Notes: generated by a model not told the origin, from the sequence alone. 64,000 nucleotides of DNA from Pseudomonas nicosulfuronedens (GCF_005877905.1 NZ_SWDV01000001.1:1-64000), one strand, 5' to 3'. Shown: positions 8,258 to 17,644, counted from the stretch's first letter. Translations and numbers: made by a program.

Positions 8258-9292
8258 TTAGAAGTTTTCCGGGATCTTGGCTTTTTCTTTCGCCGCGTCA
8301 CGGGTCACCAGGCCTTTGGCGACCAGCCCCTTGAGGCACATGTCGAGGGTCTGCATGCCGATCGCGCCGCCGGTCTGGATGGCGGAGTACATCTGCGCAA
8401 CCTTGTCCTCGCGGATCAGGTTACGGATCGCCGGGGTACCGATCATGATCTCGTGGGCCGCGACACGACCGCCGCCGATCTTCTTCAGCAGGGTCTGGGA
8501 AATCACCGCCTGCAGGGATTCGGAGAGCATGGAGCGGACCATGGATTTTTCCTCGGCCGGGAACACGTCGACGATACGGTCGATGGTCTTGGCCGCGGAG
8601 GTGGTGTGCAGGGTGCCGAATACCAGGTGGCCGGTTTCCGCGGCGGTCAGCGCCAGGCGGATGGTCTCCAGGTCACGCATCTCACCCACCAGGATGATGT
8701 CCGGGTCTTCACGCAGTGCCGAACGCAGGGCCTCGTTGAAGCCCAGGGTGTCGCGGTGCACTTCGCGCTGGTTGACCAGACACTTCTTCGACTCGTGGAC
8801 GAATTCGATCGGGTCTTCGACGGTGAGGATGTGGCTGTACTTGGTGTTGTTCAGGTAGTCGAGCATCGCTGCCAGCGAGGTGGACTTGCCCGAACCGGTC
8901 GGGCCGGTCACCAGTACCAGGCCGCGCGGCACGTCGGAGACGCGCTTGAAGACTTCGCCCATCCCCAGGTCTTCCATGGTCAGGACCTTGGAGGGAATGG
9001 TCCGGAACACGGCGCCGGCGCCGCGGTTCTGGTTGAAGGCGTTGACCCGGAAGCGGGCTACGCCCGGCACTTCGAAGGAGAAGTCGGTCTCCAGGAACTC
9101 TTCGTAATCCTTGCGCTGCTTGTCGTTCATGATGTCGTAGATCAGCGCGTGAACCTGCTTGTGCTCGAGCGGCGGCAGGTTGATGCGGCGGACATCGCCG
9201 TCGACGCGGATCATCGGCGGCAGGCCGGCCGAGAGGTGCAGGTCCGAAGCGCCCTGCTTGGCGCTGAAGGCGAGCAGCTCGGTAATATCCAT
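8258..9292 (-). CDS. pilT: PilT, type IV pilus retraction ATPase
   Basis: A 344-residue hexameric ATPase that depolymerises the type IV pilus. Walker A GPTGSGKST includes K136, Walker B is in EDPDIILVGEMRDLE, the His box is TGHLVFGTLHTTSA, and the AIRNLIRE motif required for retraction is present near residue 290. The length is exactly that of P. aeruginosa PilT when the ATG at 9292 is used (GGGGAG just upstream); an in-frame TTG at 9304 would add four residues. It is divergent from yggS with only 73 bases between the starts. Confidence 0.97.
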   Translation of the reverse strand: MDITELLAFSAKQGASDLHLSAGLPPMIRVDGDVRRINLPPLEHKQVHALIYDIMNDKQRKDYEEFLETDFSFEVPGVARFRVNAFNQNRGAGAVFRTIPSKVLTMEDLGMGEVFKRVSDVPRGLVLVTGPTGSGKSTSLAAMLDYLNNTKYSHILTVEDPIEFVHESKKCLVNQREVHRDTLGFNEALRSALREDPDIILVGEMRDLETIRLALTAAETGHLVFGTLHTTSAAKTIDRIVDVFPAEEKSMVRSMLSESLQAVISQTLLKKIGGGRVAAHEIMIGTPAIRNLIREDKVAQMYSAIQTGGAIGMQTLDMCLKGLVAKGLVTRDAAKEKAKIPENF

Positions 9293-9365
9293 GGGACTCC
9301 CCAATCAAGAGCAAGCAGGTAGAATGCCGCAGAACACGCAGCAGCCGGGCGGAAAAGCGACGGTA

Positions 9366-10055
9366 ATGTCCACGATAGCAGAGAATATTGCAAAGGTTCG
9401 CGTACGAATCCGTGAGGCGGAACAAGCGAAAAATCGCACGCCTGGCTCGGTGCAGTTGCTTGCCGTGAGCAAGACCAAACCCGCCGCCGCCATCCGCGAA
9501 GCGTATGCCGAAGGCCTGGCCGATTTTGGCGAGAACTACCTGCAGGAAGCGCTACTCAAGCAGGCCGAGCTGGCCGACCTGCCGCTGACCTGGCACTTCA
9601 TTGGCCCCATCCAGTCGAACAAGACCCGGCCCATCGCCGAGCACTTCGACTGGGTGCACTCGGTGGACCGCCTGAAAGTCGCCCAGCGCCTCTCCGAGCA
9701 GCGCCCGGCGAACCTGCCGCCGCTGAACGTGCTGCTGCAGGTCAACGTCAGCGGCGAGGACAGCAAGTCCGGTTGCGCCCCTGCGGAGCTGCCCGCCCTC
9801 GCCCAGGCGGTGGCGCAACTGCCCCACCTGAAACTGCGCGGCCTGATGGCGATCCCCGAACCCACCGAGGACATTGCCGCGCAGCACGCCGCCTTTGCCC
9901 GCCTGCGCGAGCTGATGCAAGCCCTGAACCTCGGCCTGGACACCCTGTCCATGGGCATGAGCCACGACCTTGAAGCCGCCATCGGCGAGGGCGCCACCTG
10001 GGTGCGGATCGGTACCGCCCTGTTCGGCGCCCGCGACTACGGCGCCTCGCACTGA
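9366..10055 (+). CDS. yggS: YggS/PROSC family pyridoxal phosphate homeostasis protein
   Basis: A 229-residue single-domain alanine-racemase-fold protein that binds PLP without known catalysis. The PLP lysine lies in LLAVSKTKP (about residue 38); FGENYLQEA, WHFIGPIQSNK and the C-terminal SMGMSHDLEAAI / VRIGTALFG stretches are diagnostic. The ATG at 9366 gives the standard N-terminus; the region upstream is the divergent pilT promoter area. proC follows 29 bases later, the yggS-proC-yggT order conserved in many proteobacteria. Confidence 0.95.
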   Translation: MSTIAENIAKVRVRIREAEQAKNRTPGSVQLLAVSKTKPAAAIREAYAEGLADFGENYLQEALLKQAELADLPLTWHFIGPIQSNKTRPIAEHFDWVHSVDRLKVAQRLSEQRPANLPPLNVLLQVNVSGEDSKSGCAPAELPALAQAVAQLPHLKLRGLMAIPEPTEDIAAQHAAFARLRELMQALNLGLDTLSMGMSHDLEAAIGEGATWVRIGTALFGARDYGASH

Positions 10056-10084
10056 CGCACTGAATGAATAAAGGAAGAGACTCC

Positions 10085-10918
10085 ATGAGCAGCACCCGCA
10101 TTGCCTTCATCGGCGCCGGCAACATGGCCGCCAGTCTCATCGGCGGCCTGCGTGCCAAGGGCGTGCCGGCCGGCAATATCCGCGCCAGCGATCCGGGCGC
10201 CGAACAGCGCGCGAAGATTGCCGCCGAGCACGGCATCGAAGTGGTCGGCGACAACGCCAGCGCCGTGGCAGGTGCCGACGTGGTGGTCCTGGCGGTCAAG
10301 CCGCAGGTCATGAAGGACGTCTGCCTGGCGCTGGCGCCAGCGCTGACCGACAACGCGCTGATCGTCTCCATCGCCGCCGGCATCCCCTGCGCCAGCCTCG
10401 AGCGCTGGCTGGGCGAGGTGAACGGCCAGCCGCGTGCCATCGTCCGCTGCATGCCCAACACCCCGGCGCTGGTCGGCCTGGGCGCTAGCGGCCTGTACCC
10501 CAACGCCAGCGTCAGCGCTGCCCAGCGCGAGCAGGCGCAGCAACTGCTGAGCGCCGTGGGCATCGCCCTGTGGCTGGACGAGGAGCGGCAGATCGACGCG
10601 GTCACCGCCGTCTCCGGCAGCGGTCCGGCCTACTTCTTCCTGCTGATGGAAGCCATGACCGCCGCTGGCGAGAAACTCGGCCTGTCCCGCGAAGTCGCCG
10701 GCCAACTGGCCCGCCAGACTGCCCTGGGCGCCGCGCAGATGGCGACCACCAGCGATGTCGACCCGGCCGAACTGCGCCGCCGCGTGACCTCACCCAAGGG
10801 CACTACCGAAGCGGCCATCACCACCTTCCAGGCCAATGGCTTCGAGGCACTGGTGGAGAAAGCCGTGGGCGCTGCCGACCACCGCTCCGCCGAGCTGGCC
10901 GAGCAACTGGGCCGCTGA
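10085..10918 (+). CDS. proC: Pyrroline-5-carboxylate reductase ProC
   Basis: A 277-residue enzyme performing the last step of proline synthesis (P5C to proline with NAD(P)H). The Rossmann motif IAFIGAGNMAASLIGGL is at the N-terminus, VLAVKPQ marks the nucleotide-binding domain, and AVSGSGPAYFFLLMEAM plus VTSPKGTTEAAI mark the C-terminal dimer/substrate domain. AGGAAGAG precedes the chosen ATG. It is probably co-transcribed with yggS. Confidence 0.96.
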   Translation: MSSTRIAFIGAGNMAASLIGGLRAKGVPAGNIRASDPGAEQRAKIAAEHGIEVVGDNASAVAGADVVVLAVKPQVMKDVCLALAPALTDNALIVSIAAGIPCASLERWLGEVNGQPRAIVRCMPNTPALVGLGASGLYPNASVSAAQREQAQQLLSAVGIALWLDEERQIDAVTAVSGSGPAYFFLLMEAMTAAGEKLGLSREVAGQLARQTALGAAQMATTSDVDPAELRRRVTSPKGTTEAAITTFQANGFEALVEKAVGAADHRSAELAEQLGR

Positions 10919-11183
10919 TTGCGATGACGCACGCCGCCCGGCGACCAGGGAAGGTCGCACTGCCCCTCAGCTTCGCCCTGCCGCGCAACCTGGTCGCGGC
11001 CCCGGCCCGTCGGCGCCACGCTGATGGCCTGCCGGGGTTGAATTTGCACGTGACGAAACACACTTACACGCGACCGGCGACGATGAATTCCCTACAGTAT
11101 GGCGTTACAGCGCCGTCGTTGACCGACCGCCCGATCCGCCCGGCCCTGCGCGCCGGCGCCCAACGTTTACCAAGGACCGCCCA

Positions 11184-11777
11184 ATGACCGGACTTTCCAC
11201 AGCCGCCATCTATGTGATCCAGACACTTGGCAGCCTGTACCTGCTGATCGTGCTGCTGCGCTTCATCCTGCAACTGGTCCGCGCCGACTTCTACAACCCG
11301 CTCAGCCAGTTCATCGTGCGCGCCACCAAGCCGCTGCTGAACCCGCTGCGCAAGGTCATCCCCGGTTTCGGCGGCATCGACTTCGCCTCGCTGGTGCTGG
11401 CGATCCTGGTCCAGCTGGTGCTGATGGTCGTCACGCTGACCCTGATGGGCTATGGCGTGGGCGGCTATATCCTGCAACTGCTGGTGTGGTCGATCATTGC
11501 GGTCACCTCGCTGTTCCTGAAGGTGTTCTTCTTCGCCCTGATCATCAGCGTGATCCTCTCCTGGGTCGCCCCGGGCAGCCACAACCCCGGCGCCCAGCTG
11601 GTGAACCAGATCTGCGAACCGTTCCTGGCGCCCTTCCGCAAGCTGCTGCCGAACCTGGGCGGGCTGGATATCTCGCCGATCTTCGCGTTCATCGCGCTGA
11701 AGCTGATCGACATGCTGGTGATCGGCAACCTGGCCGCCATGACCGGGATGCCGCAGATTCTCAGCCCCTTCATGTAA
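11184..11777 (+). CDS. yggT: YggT family integral membrane protein
   Basis: A 197-residue inner-membrane protein with two YggT repeats, each with paired hydrophobic segments around an NP-x6-P-type loop (FYNPLSQFIVRATKPLLNPLRKVIPGFGG in the first; HNPGAQLVNQICEPFLAPFRKLLPNLGG in the second, each quoted only to show the parallel, as two shorter blocks around residues 38-65 and 128-155). The family is linked to cytochrome maturation (chloroplast CCB3) and osmotic tolerance; no defined role in Pseudomonas. The 265 bases between proC and this gene contain no gene that I can support. The ATG is preceded by AAGGACC. Confidence 0.9.
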   Translation: MTGLSTAAIYVIQTLGSLYLLIVLLRFILQLVRADFYNPLSQFIVRATKPLLNPLRKVIPGFGGIDFASLVLAILVQLVLMVVTLTLMGYGVGGYILQLLVWSIIAVTSLFLKVFFFALIISVILSWVAPGSHNPGAQLVNQICEPFLAPFRKLLPNLGGLDISPIFAFIALKLIDMLVIGNLAAMTGMPQILSPFM

Positions 11778-11783
11778 TCCGGC

Positions 11784-12074
11784 ATGCCGTTCTATCACTG
11801 GGACGGCGAGGACCTGATCCTCGACTGCCACCTGCAGCCCAAGGCGAGCCGCGACGAGTTCGCCGGGCTGCACGGTGAGCGCCTGAAGATCCGTCTCACC
11901 GCGCCGCCGGTCGAGGGCAAGGCCAACGCCCACCTGCTGGCCTTCCTCGGCAAGGCCTTCGGCGTACCGAAAAGCGCGGTGAAGCTGGAAGGCGGTGAAC
12001 TCAACCGCCAGAAGCGCGTACGCATTCCCCGCCCGACGAAACTTCCGGCAGAACTCGGGATAGCCGCTCGGTAG
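11784..12074 (+). CDS. yggU: DUF167 (YggU) family protein
   Basis: A 96-residue DUF167 protein, recognised by QPKASRDEFAG, the strongly conserved TAPPVEGKANAHL and the following LxxFLxKxFGVPKSxVxLxxG pattern (residues about 38-70). It starts 6 bases after the yggT stop and is surely in the same transcript. No biochemical function is established; the small alpha/beta fold and its constant association with yggT are the main facts. Confidence 0.9.
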   Translation: MPFYHWDGEDLILDCHLQPKASRDEFAGLHGERLKIRLTAPPVEGKANAHLLAFLGKAFGVPKSAVKLEGGELNRQKRVRIPRPTKLPAELGIAAR

Positions 12075-12090
12075 CCTTGGCCGACCTTAC

Positions 12091-12142
12091 GTGTAGGAAT
12101 GTGCTGTAGGCCAATTGCTATTCCTACACTCCGTCGCATAAT
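12091..12142 (+). promoter_or_regulatory. Candidate promoter with 10-bp inverted repeat upstream of the dynamin-like gene
   Basis: GTGTAGGAAT (12091-12100) is repeated perfectly inverted as ATTCCTACAC (12120-12129), 19 bases apart. A possible promoter, TTGCTA (12115-12120), 16 bases, CATAAT (12137-12142), overlaps the right arm. The start codon of the GTPase gene is 50 bases further. This arrangement suits an operator, though the TAGGA/TCCTA ends also occur in Pseudomonas intergenic repeats. Confidence 0.45.
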
Positions 12143-12192
12143 CCACGCCATCCATTCCCCGCGTAGGACGCGCCAGCCCAAGGAACGCCCGG

Positions 12193-14160
12193 ATGAGCAT
12201 GGAACGTCTCAGTCAGCAGATCGATGCCTACGTCACCTGGAAGCGCGAGCTGGTCCGCGAGATCACCCGCTATCGCAGCTGGCTGGAGCGCGCCCGGCTG
12301 AATACCCCGGAAATCGAAAACCGGCTCGAACGCACCCTGCGCCTGCTGCGCGTCGATCACATCACCCTGGCCTTCGTCGGCGAGTACTCGCGAGGCAAGA
12401 CCGAGCTGATCAACAGCCTGTTCTTCGCAGGGTTTGGCCGGCGCATGCTGCCCTCCCAGGCCGGGCGCACCACCATGTGCCCCACCGAACTGTTCTTCGA
12501 CCCGCGTTCGGAGCGCCCCTATATCCGCCTGCTACCCATCGAGACCCGCGTCGCCGATGCCAGCGTGGCGCAGTTCAAGCGCATCCCCCGGCACTGGGTG
12601 AACATCCCGCTGGATACCTCGGACCCGGCGAACATGGCCGAAGCCTTCGCCCAGGTCGCCAAGACCAAGCCGCTACCGGTGGAACAGGCGATCCAGCTGG
12701 GCTTCCACCCGGACATGCTCGAAGCCACCGACAAGCCCGGCATCGTCCTGGTGCCGGCGTGGCGCCACGCGCTGGTCAACTTCGACCACCCGCTGCTGCG
12801 CCAGGGCCTGCGCATCCTCGACACCCCCGGCCTGAACGCCTTGGGCAGCGAGCCGGAGCTGACCTTGTCGATGCTGCCCAGCGCGCAGTCGATCCTCTTC
12901 CTGCTGGCCGCCGATACCGGCGTCACCGCTTCCGACATGGCGATCTGGCAGGACCACGTGCGCCAGCTCGGCGAGGACGGCCACACCAGCCTTTATGCGG
13001 TGCTGAACAAGATCGACGTGCTCTGGGACGACCTGGCTGGCGATGCCTTCGTGCAGAACGCCATCCGCCACATCCAGGACACCACCGCTCGCCAGCTGGG
13101 CATCGCCCGCGAAGACGTGCTGCCGCTGTCGGCCAAGCAGGCGCTGCTGGCCAAGGTGCGCGGCGACCGCGAACTGCTCGCACGCAGTCAGATGGAATCC
13201 CTGGAAGAGCTGCTTTGCGAACGCATCGTCGCGCAGAAGGAGCGCCTGCTGGAGAGTGCCGTGGTCGGCCAGGTGCTGGCGCTGGTCAACAACAGCCAGC
13301 ACAGCCTGCGCGTACGCCTGGACAAGGTGAAGGAGCAGCAGGCGCTGCTCAACGACCAACAGCAGGACAGCGGCCAGCTGCTGTTCGAGCTGACCGCGCG
13401 GACCAAGGACGATCACAACCTGCACCACAAGCGCCTGCTCAGCCTGAAGACCAACCAGCGCCTGTTGCGCCACCAGGGCGAGCAGCTACGCGAAGCGGTG
13501 CGCGCCGAACGCCTAGAACAGCACCTCAAGCGCGTCCACGAAAAGCTGCGCGGCAGTTGGACCACGGTCGGCATCAACCAGGCCATCCTGCAGTTCTTCC
13601 GCACCGTGGAAGGCGACCTGGTCGCCATGGAACATGAAGCGGAAACCGCCAACCGCATGGTCGCGGCCATCTACCAGCGGCATAACGAAGAGAACCCGCT
13701 CAACGCCCTGGATGCTCCGCAGTTCCGCGTCCAGCGCTACCTGCGCGATCTCGCCAAGCTGCAGGAGAAGGCCGACCGCTTCCGCCTGCATCTCAAGACC
13801 CTGCTCACCGAGCAACGCCTGCTGACCCGGCGCTTCTTCGCCACCGTCGCCCAGGAAGTCATCGGCCTGCACCAGCGTCTGCGCGAGGAAGCCGAGCAAT
13901 GGGCGGCCGACGCCCTGATGCCGCTGATGCAGTACAGCCTGGAGCACAAGCAGATGCTGGAAACCCACATGCTGCGCCTGAAGGCCCTCGCCCAGGAAAC
14001 CCAGCAGGCGCGCCAGCGCTCGCTGCTGCTGGGGCGCTATACCGAAGAACTGGAACAGCAGCTCGCCGAGGCCACCGATATCCTCCGCCAGCTGCGTCGC
14101 CCGGCACCGCTGCAGCGCCAGGCCAAGGTCGTCACCCTGCCCACCTCCCAGCGCGCCTGA
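12193..14160 (+). CDS. Bacterial dynamin-like large GTPase
   Basis: A 655-residue dynamin-family protein. The GTPase domain (about 55-330) has G1 GEYSRGKTEL (K69, T70), a TT pair in AGRTTMCPTE for G2, G3 DTPGLN and G4 NKID. The remaining half is almost entirely charged and Leu/Gln-rich helix with long coiled-coil stretches (about 345-460 and 520-640), as in the stalk of bacterial dynamin-like proteins. No obvious transmembrane paddle is seen, so membrane contact, if any, would be peripheral. From memory it corresponds to PA0391-type proteins of unknown role. It stands alone between yggU and metX, with its own candidate promoter at 12091-12142. Confidence 0.85.
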   Translation: MSMERLSQQIDAYVTWKRELVREITRYRSWLERARLNTPEIENRLERTLRLLRVDHITLAFVGEYSRGKTELINSLFFAGFGRRMLPSQAGRTTMCPTELFFDPRSERPYIRLLPIETRVADASVAQFKRIPRHWVNIPLDTSDPANMAEAFAQVAKTKPLPVEQAIQLGFHPDMLEATDKPGIVLVPAWRHALVNFDHPLLRQGLRILDTPGLNALGSEPELTLSMLPSAQSILFLLAADTGVTASDMAIWQDHVRQLGEDGHTSLYAVLNKIDVLWDDLAGDAFVQNAIRHIQDTTARQLGIAREDVLPLSAKQALLAKVRGDRELLARSQMESLEELLCERIVAQKERLLESAVVGQVLALVNNSQHSLRVRLDKVKEQQALLNDQQQDSGQLLFELTARTKDDHNLHHKRLLSLKTNQRLLRHQGEQLREAVRAERLEQHLKRVHEKLRGSWTTVGINQAILQFFRTVEGDLVAMEHEAETANRMVAAIYQRHNEENPLNALDAPQFRVQRYLRDLAKLQEKADRFRLHLKTLLTEQRLLTRRFFATVAQEVIGLHQRLREEAEQWAADALMPLMQYSLEHKQMLETHMLRLKALAQETQQARQRSLLLGRYTEELEQQLAEATDILRQLRRPAPLQRQAKVVTLPTSQRA

Positions 14161-14258
14161 AAGCCGCGCCACGCCCGCCCTGCCCCTTCCGAGTGCGCTT
14201 GCCGCAGGGGGCGGCGCTCTTTAGACTGGCCGTCCTTTTTTATTCATGAGCTGGGTCG

Positions 14259-15398
14259 ATGCCAACAGTCTTCCCCGAAGATTCCGTCGGTCTGGTCACC
14301 CCCCAGACGCTGCAGTTCAACGAACCGCTGCCCCTGGCCTGCGGCAAGACCCTGCCCGAATACCAGCTGGTGATCGAGACCTACGGCGAGCTGAACGCCA
14401 CGGCGAGCAACGCCGTGCTGATCTGCCATGCACTCTCCGGCCACCACCACGCTGCCGGCTACCACAGCGAAGACGAGCGCAAGCCAGGCTGGTGGGATAG
14501 CTGCATCGGCCCGGGCAAGCCCATCGATACCCGCAAGTTCTTCGTCGTGGCGCTGAACAACCTGGGCGGTTGCAACGGCTCCACCGGACCGACCAGCCTC
14601 AACCCCGCCACCGGCAAGACCTATGGTGCGGACTTCCCGGTCGTCACCGTGGAAGACTGGGTCAACAGCCAGGCGCGCCTGGCCGACCGCCTCGGCATCC
14701 AGAGCTGGGCCGCCATCGTCGGCGGCAGCCTGGGCGGCATGCAGGCGCTGCAGTGGACCATCAGCTACCCCGAGCGCGTGCGCCATTGCCTGTGCATCGC
14801 CAGCGCACCCAAGCTGTCGGCGCAGAACATCGCCTTCAATGAAGTCGCGCGCCAGGCGATCCTCTCGGACCCGGAGTTCTTCGGCGGCCACTTCCAGGAG
14901 CACGATGTGATTCCCCGGCGCGGCCTTCGCCTGGCGCGCATGGTCGGGCACATCACCTACCTCTCCGATGACGCCATGGGCGCCAAGTTCGGCCGCGACA
15001 TGAAGTCGGAGAAGCTCAACTACGACCTACACAGCGTCGAGTTCCAGGTGGAAAGCTACCTGCGCTACCAGGGCGAGGAGTTCTCCACCCGCTTCGATGC
15101 CAACACCTACCTGCTGATGACCAAGGCACTGGACTACTTCGACCCGGCCGCCGCCCACGGCGACGACCTGGCGCGTACCCTCGCGGGGGTGAAGGCGGAC
15201 TTCTGCCTGATGTCCTTCACCACCGACTGGCGTTTCTCTCCGGCGCGTTCGCGGGAGATCGTCGACGCGCTGCTGGCGGCGAAGAAGAACGTCAGCTACC
15301 TGGAAATCGATGCACCGCAGGGCCACGACGCCTTCCTGATGCCGATTCCGCGCTACCTGCAAGCCTTCAGCGGTTACATGAACCGCATCAGCGTATAA
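14259..15398 (+). CDS. metX: Homoserine O-acyltransferase MetX (succinyl- or acetyltransferase)
   Basis: A 379-residue alpha/beta-hydrolase-fold acyltransferase that activates homoserine for methionine synthesis. The nucleophile is in [12 protein letters not shown] (S157); the oxyanion [12 protein letters not shown] stretch and the C-terminal GHDAFL histidine (last 25 residues) complete the site. Pseudomonas MetX enzymes are reported to use succinyl-CoA, but acyl specificity needs the substrate-pocket residues to be compared. metW follows 8 bases after the stop, the usual metX-metW pair. The ATG at 14259 has only a weak ribosome-binding site. Confidence 0.94.
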   Translation: MPTVFPEDSVGLVTPQTLQFNEPLPLACGKTLPEYQLVIETYGELNATASNAVLICHALSGHHHAAGYHSEDERKPGWWDSCIGPGKPIDTRKFFVVALNNLGGCNGSTGPTSLNPATGKTYGADFPVVTVEDWVNSQARLADRLGIQSWAAIVGGSLGGMQALQWTISYPERVRHCLCIASAPKLSAQNIAFNEVARQAILSDPEFFGGHFQEHDVIPRRGLRLARMVGHITYLSDDAMGAKFGRDMKSEKLNYDLHSVEFQVESYLRYQGEEFSTRFDANTYLLMTKALDYFDPAAAHGDDLARTLAGVKADFCLMSFTTDWRFSPARSREIVDALLAAKKNVSYLEIDAPQGHDAFLMPIPRYLQAFSGYMNRISV

Positions 15399-15406
15399 GG
15401 ACCACC

Positions 15407-16027
15407 ATGCGCGCCGACCTGGAAATCATCCAAGACTGGATCCCCGCCGGCAGCCGCGTGCTCGACCTGGGCTGCGGCGACGGCGAGCTGCTCGCCTGGC
15501 TGCGCGACCACAAGCGGGTCGGCGGCTATGGCCTGGAGATCGATTCGGACAAGATCGCCAAATGCATCGAACGTGGCGTGAACGTCATCGAACAGGACCT
15601 GGACAAGGGCCTGGGCAATTTCGCCAGCGACAGTTTCGACGTCGTGGTGATGACCCAGTCGCTGCAGGCCCTGCGCTACCCGGACAAGGTGCTGGCGGAG
15701 ATGCTGCGTGTAGGCAAGACCTGCATCATCACCTTCCCCAATTTCGGTCACTGGCGCTGCCGCTGGTACCTCGCGCGCAATGGCCGCATGCCGGTGTCGG
15801 AGTTCCTTCCGTACACTTGGTACAACACGCCGAACATCCACTTCTGCACCTTCCGCGACTTCGAGGCGCTCTGCCACGAGCAGCACGCGAAGGTGCTGGA
15901 CCGTCTGGCGGTAGACCACGAGCACCAGCATGGCTGGGCCTCGAGAATCTGGCCTAATCTGTTGGGTGAGATCGGCATCTACCGAATCAGCGGCGCTGGC
16001 GTGCAAGACCACCGCATCGCCGTCTGA
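15407..16027 (+). CDS. metW: MetW methyltransferase-like protein
   Basis: A 206-residue class I SAM-methyltransferase fold protein. VLDLGCGDGELLAWL (about 20-34) is the SAM-binding motif I, GLEIDSDKI motif II, and ITFPNFGHWRCRWYL with YNTPNIHFCT are MetW hallmarks. It is encoded directly behind metX, as in most proteobacteria with MetX, and is thought to assist or regulate MetX activity rather than methylate a known substrate. The transcript is probably shared with metX and perhaps with the DUF4426 gene. Confidence 0.94.
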   Translation: MRADLEIIQDWIPAGSRVLDLGCGDGELLAWLRDHKRVGGYGLEIDSDKIAKCIERGVNVIEQDLDKGLGNFASDSFDVVVMTQSLQALRYPDKVLAEMLRVGKTCIITFPNFGHWRCRWYLARNGRMPVSEFLPYTWYNTPNIHFCTFRDFEALCHEQHAKVLDRLAVDHEHQHGWASRIWPNLLGEIGIYRISGAGVQDHRIAV

Positions 16028-16061
16028 TCGCGGCTATCTGATAGAGCCCGGGAGAAACATC

Positions 16062-16484
16062 ATGCGCCGCCTGCTTACCTTCCTCGCCTGCCTGGTCCTC
16101 GCCCTGCCCGCCTTCGCCGAACAGGTGAAGCGCCTGGGTGACCTGCAGGTGCACTACAGCGTGTTCAACTCCAGCTTCCTCCAGCCCAATGTCGCGCAAG
16201 CAGTGGGCGTGGTGCGCAGCAAGGCCCAGGGCGTGGTCAACATCGTGCCGCTGGACGCCAGCGGCAAGCCGGCCAACGCCACCGTCGCCGGCTCCGCCAA
16301 GAACCTGATGGGCCAGACCATTCCCCTGACCTTCAAGCGCGTGGTCGAGGAAGGCGCCGTCTACAACCTGGCGCAGTTCCCTATCGAAGGCCGCGAAACC
16401 CTGACCTTCTCCATCCAGGTCCAGTCCGGAGGCGAAGCCCCGCAAAGCTTCGACTTCATGCAGGAAATCTTCCCCGACGAATGA
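16062..16484 (+). CDS. DUF4426 periplasmic protein
   Basis: A 140-residue exported protein: signal peptide [19 protein letters not shown] with cleavage before EQ, then a beta-rich domain with the DUF4426 features ([17 protein letters not shown] near the start, [15 protein letters not shown] near the end). No function is known. It sits 34 bases after metW and its stop overlaps the rdgB start by 4 bases (ATGA), so it is in a metX-metW-DUF4426-rdgB run. Confidence 0.85.
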   Translation: MRRLLTFLACLVLALPAFAEQVKRLGDLQVHYSVFNSSFLQPNVAQAVGVVRSKAQGVVNIVPLDASGKPANATVAGSAKNLMGQTIPLTFKRVVEEGAVYNLAQFPIEGRETLTFSIQVQSGGEAPQSFDFMQEIFPDE

Positions 16485-17074
16485 TCAAGCTCGAACAACT
16501 GGTGCTGGCCAGTCACAACGCCGGCAAGCTCAAGGAACTCCAGGCCATGCTCGGAGCCCACGTGAAGGTGCGCTCCATCGGCGAGTTCAGTGACGTGGAG
16601 CCGGAAGAGACCGGGCTGTCCTTCGTCGAGAACGCCATCCTCAAGGCCCGTAACGCCGCGCGCATCTCCGGCCTGCCGGCGCTGGCCGACGATTCCGGCC
16701 TGGCGGTGGACTTCCTCGGCGGCGCGCCGGGCATCTATTCCGCGCGCTACGCCGACGGCAAGGGCGACGCGGCGAACAACGCCAAGCTACTGGACGCCCT
16801 TAAGGACGTGCCGGACGAGCAGCGCGGCGCCCAGTTCGTCAGCGTTCTGGCCCTGGTCCGCCACGCCGACGACCCGCTGCCGATCCTCTGCGAAGGCCTC
16901 TGGCACGGCAGCATCCTGCGTGAAGCCCGCGGCGAACACGGCTTCGGCTACGACCCGCTGTTCTGGGTACCAGAAGCCGAGTGCTCCAGCGCCGAGCTGC
17001 CACCCGAACGCAAGAACCAGATCAGCCACCGCGCCCGTGCGATGGCCCTGCTGAAGCAGCGGCTGGGTCTCTGA
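16481..17074 (+). CDS. rdgB: RdgB/HAM1 XTP/dITP diphosphatase
   Basis: A 197-residue non-canonical purine NTP pyrophosphatase that removes dITP and XTP from the nucleotide pool. [12 protein letters not shown] (substrate phosphate binding), [39 protein letters not shown] and FGYDPLFW are the family motifs in order. It overlaps the upstream DUF4426 gene and is followed without a gap by an unrelated accessory gene. Confidence 0.96.
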   Translation: MIKLEQLVLASHNAGKLKELQAMLGAHVKVRSIGEFSDVEPEETGLSFVENAILKARNAARISGLPALADDSGLAVDFLGGAPGIYSARYADGKGDAANNAKLLDALKDVPDEQRGAQFVSVLALVRHADDPLPILCEGLWHGSILREARGEHGFGYDPLFWVPEAECSSAELPPERKNQISHRARAMALLKQRLGL

Positions 17075-17617
17075 TTGGGACGGCGCTTCCTCTTCAGCGA
17101 AAAGAAACTTCGCGGGGTGAAGCGCCGCTTGCGCGCACTTCAACAGTGGGCCGATAGCTTTCAGGGTTACTTCCCAACCGACCTCCCGCCCACTGAGCGC
17201 TATTGGAACTGGAAGATTCCGGTCCAGGCCAATCTCGTCATGGGGCGCTACACGACGCCGGAGATCCAGGCGCAGTGTGCACAATCCCTGATCGATGCCT
17301 GTCAGCACCTGATGCAGAACAAAACCGGGGCCGCCAAGAACTGGCGGGTAACTGCTGTTATCTGCCTTCCGGACTTCTTCACCAGCGAGATCTGCATCTT
17401 CAAGGACGAAAGTTACTTCGACAGCCATACACAAGAAGCGGAGAGCCCATGCGGCACTAGCAGCCACCTGAACTCCAGCCTCGCCGAAGACTGGCAGCTG
17501 CAACTGGCCCCCGGCAGTTCGGAACTCGGCGTTCATATTGATTATACCGACCCCGACCAACCCAGTGGACGCTTTGTCTGCCAACGCTGGTACTTTGGCG
17601 AAGTCATGCCACGATAG
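17075..17617 (+). CDS. Conserved hypothetical protein, possibly DUF3916 family
   Basis: A 180-residue soluble protein that I do not firmly recognise; the pattern (basic KKLRGVKRRLRALQQWADSF start, WNWKIPV, an IDAC...L helix, then AVICLPDFFTSEICIF and a C-terminal HIDYTD) recalls the DUF3916 family, but I cannot confirm this. It begins with TTG directly at the rdgB stop (TGATTG); a GTG at 17117 is the alternative. Its GC content is lower than that of its neighbours and it separates rdgB from hemW, which I recall as adjacent in P. aeruginosa. It is therefore a likely lineage-specific insertion that uses the rdgB transcript. Confidence 0.6.
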   Translation: MGRRFLFSEKKLRGVKRRLRALQQWADSFQGYFPTDLPPTERYWNWKIPVQANLVMGRYTTPEIQAQCAQSLIDACQHLMQNKTGAAKNWRVTAVICLPDFFTSEICIFKDESYFDSHTQEAESPCGTSSHLNSSLAEDWQLQLAPGSSELGVHIDYTDPDQPSGRFVCQRWYFGEVMPR

Positions 17618-17644
17618 TCCCCCCAACGATTCAAGCCTGCCACT

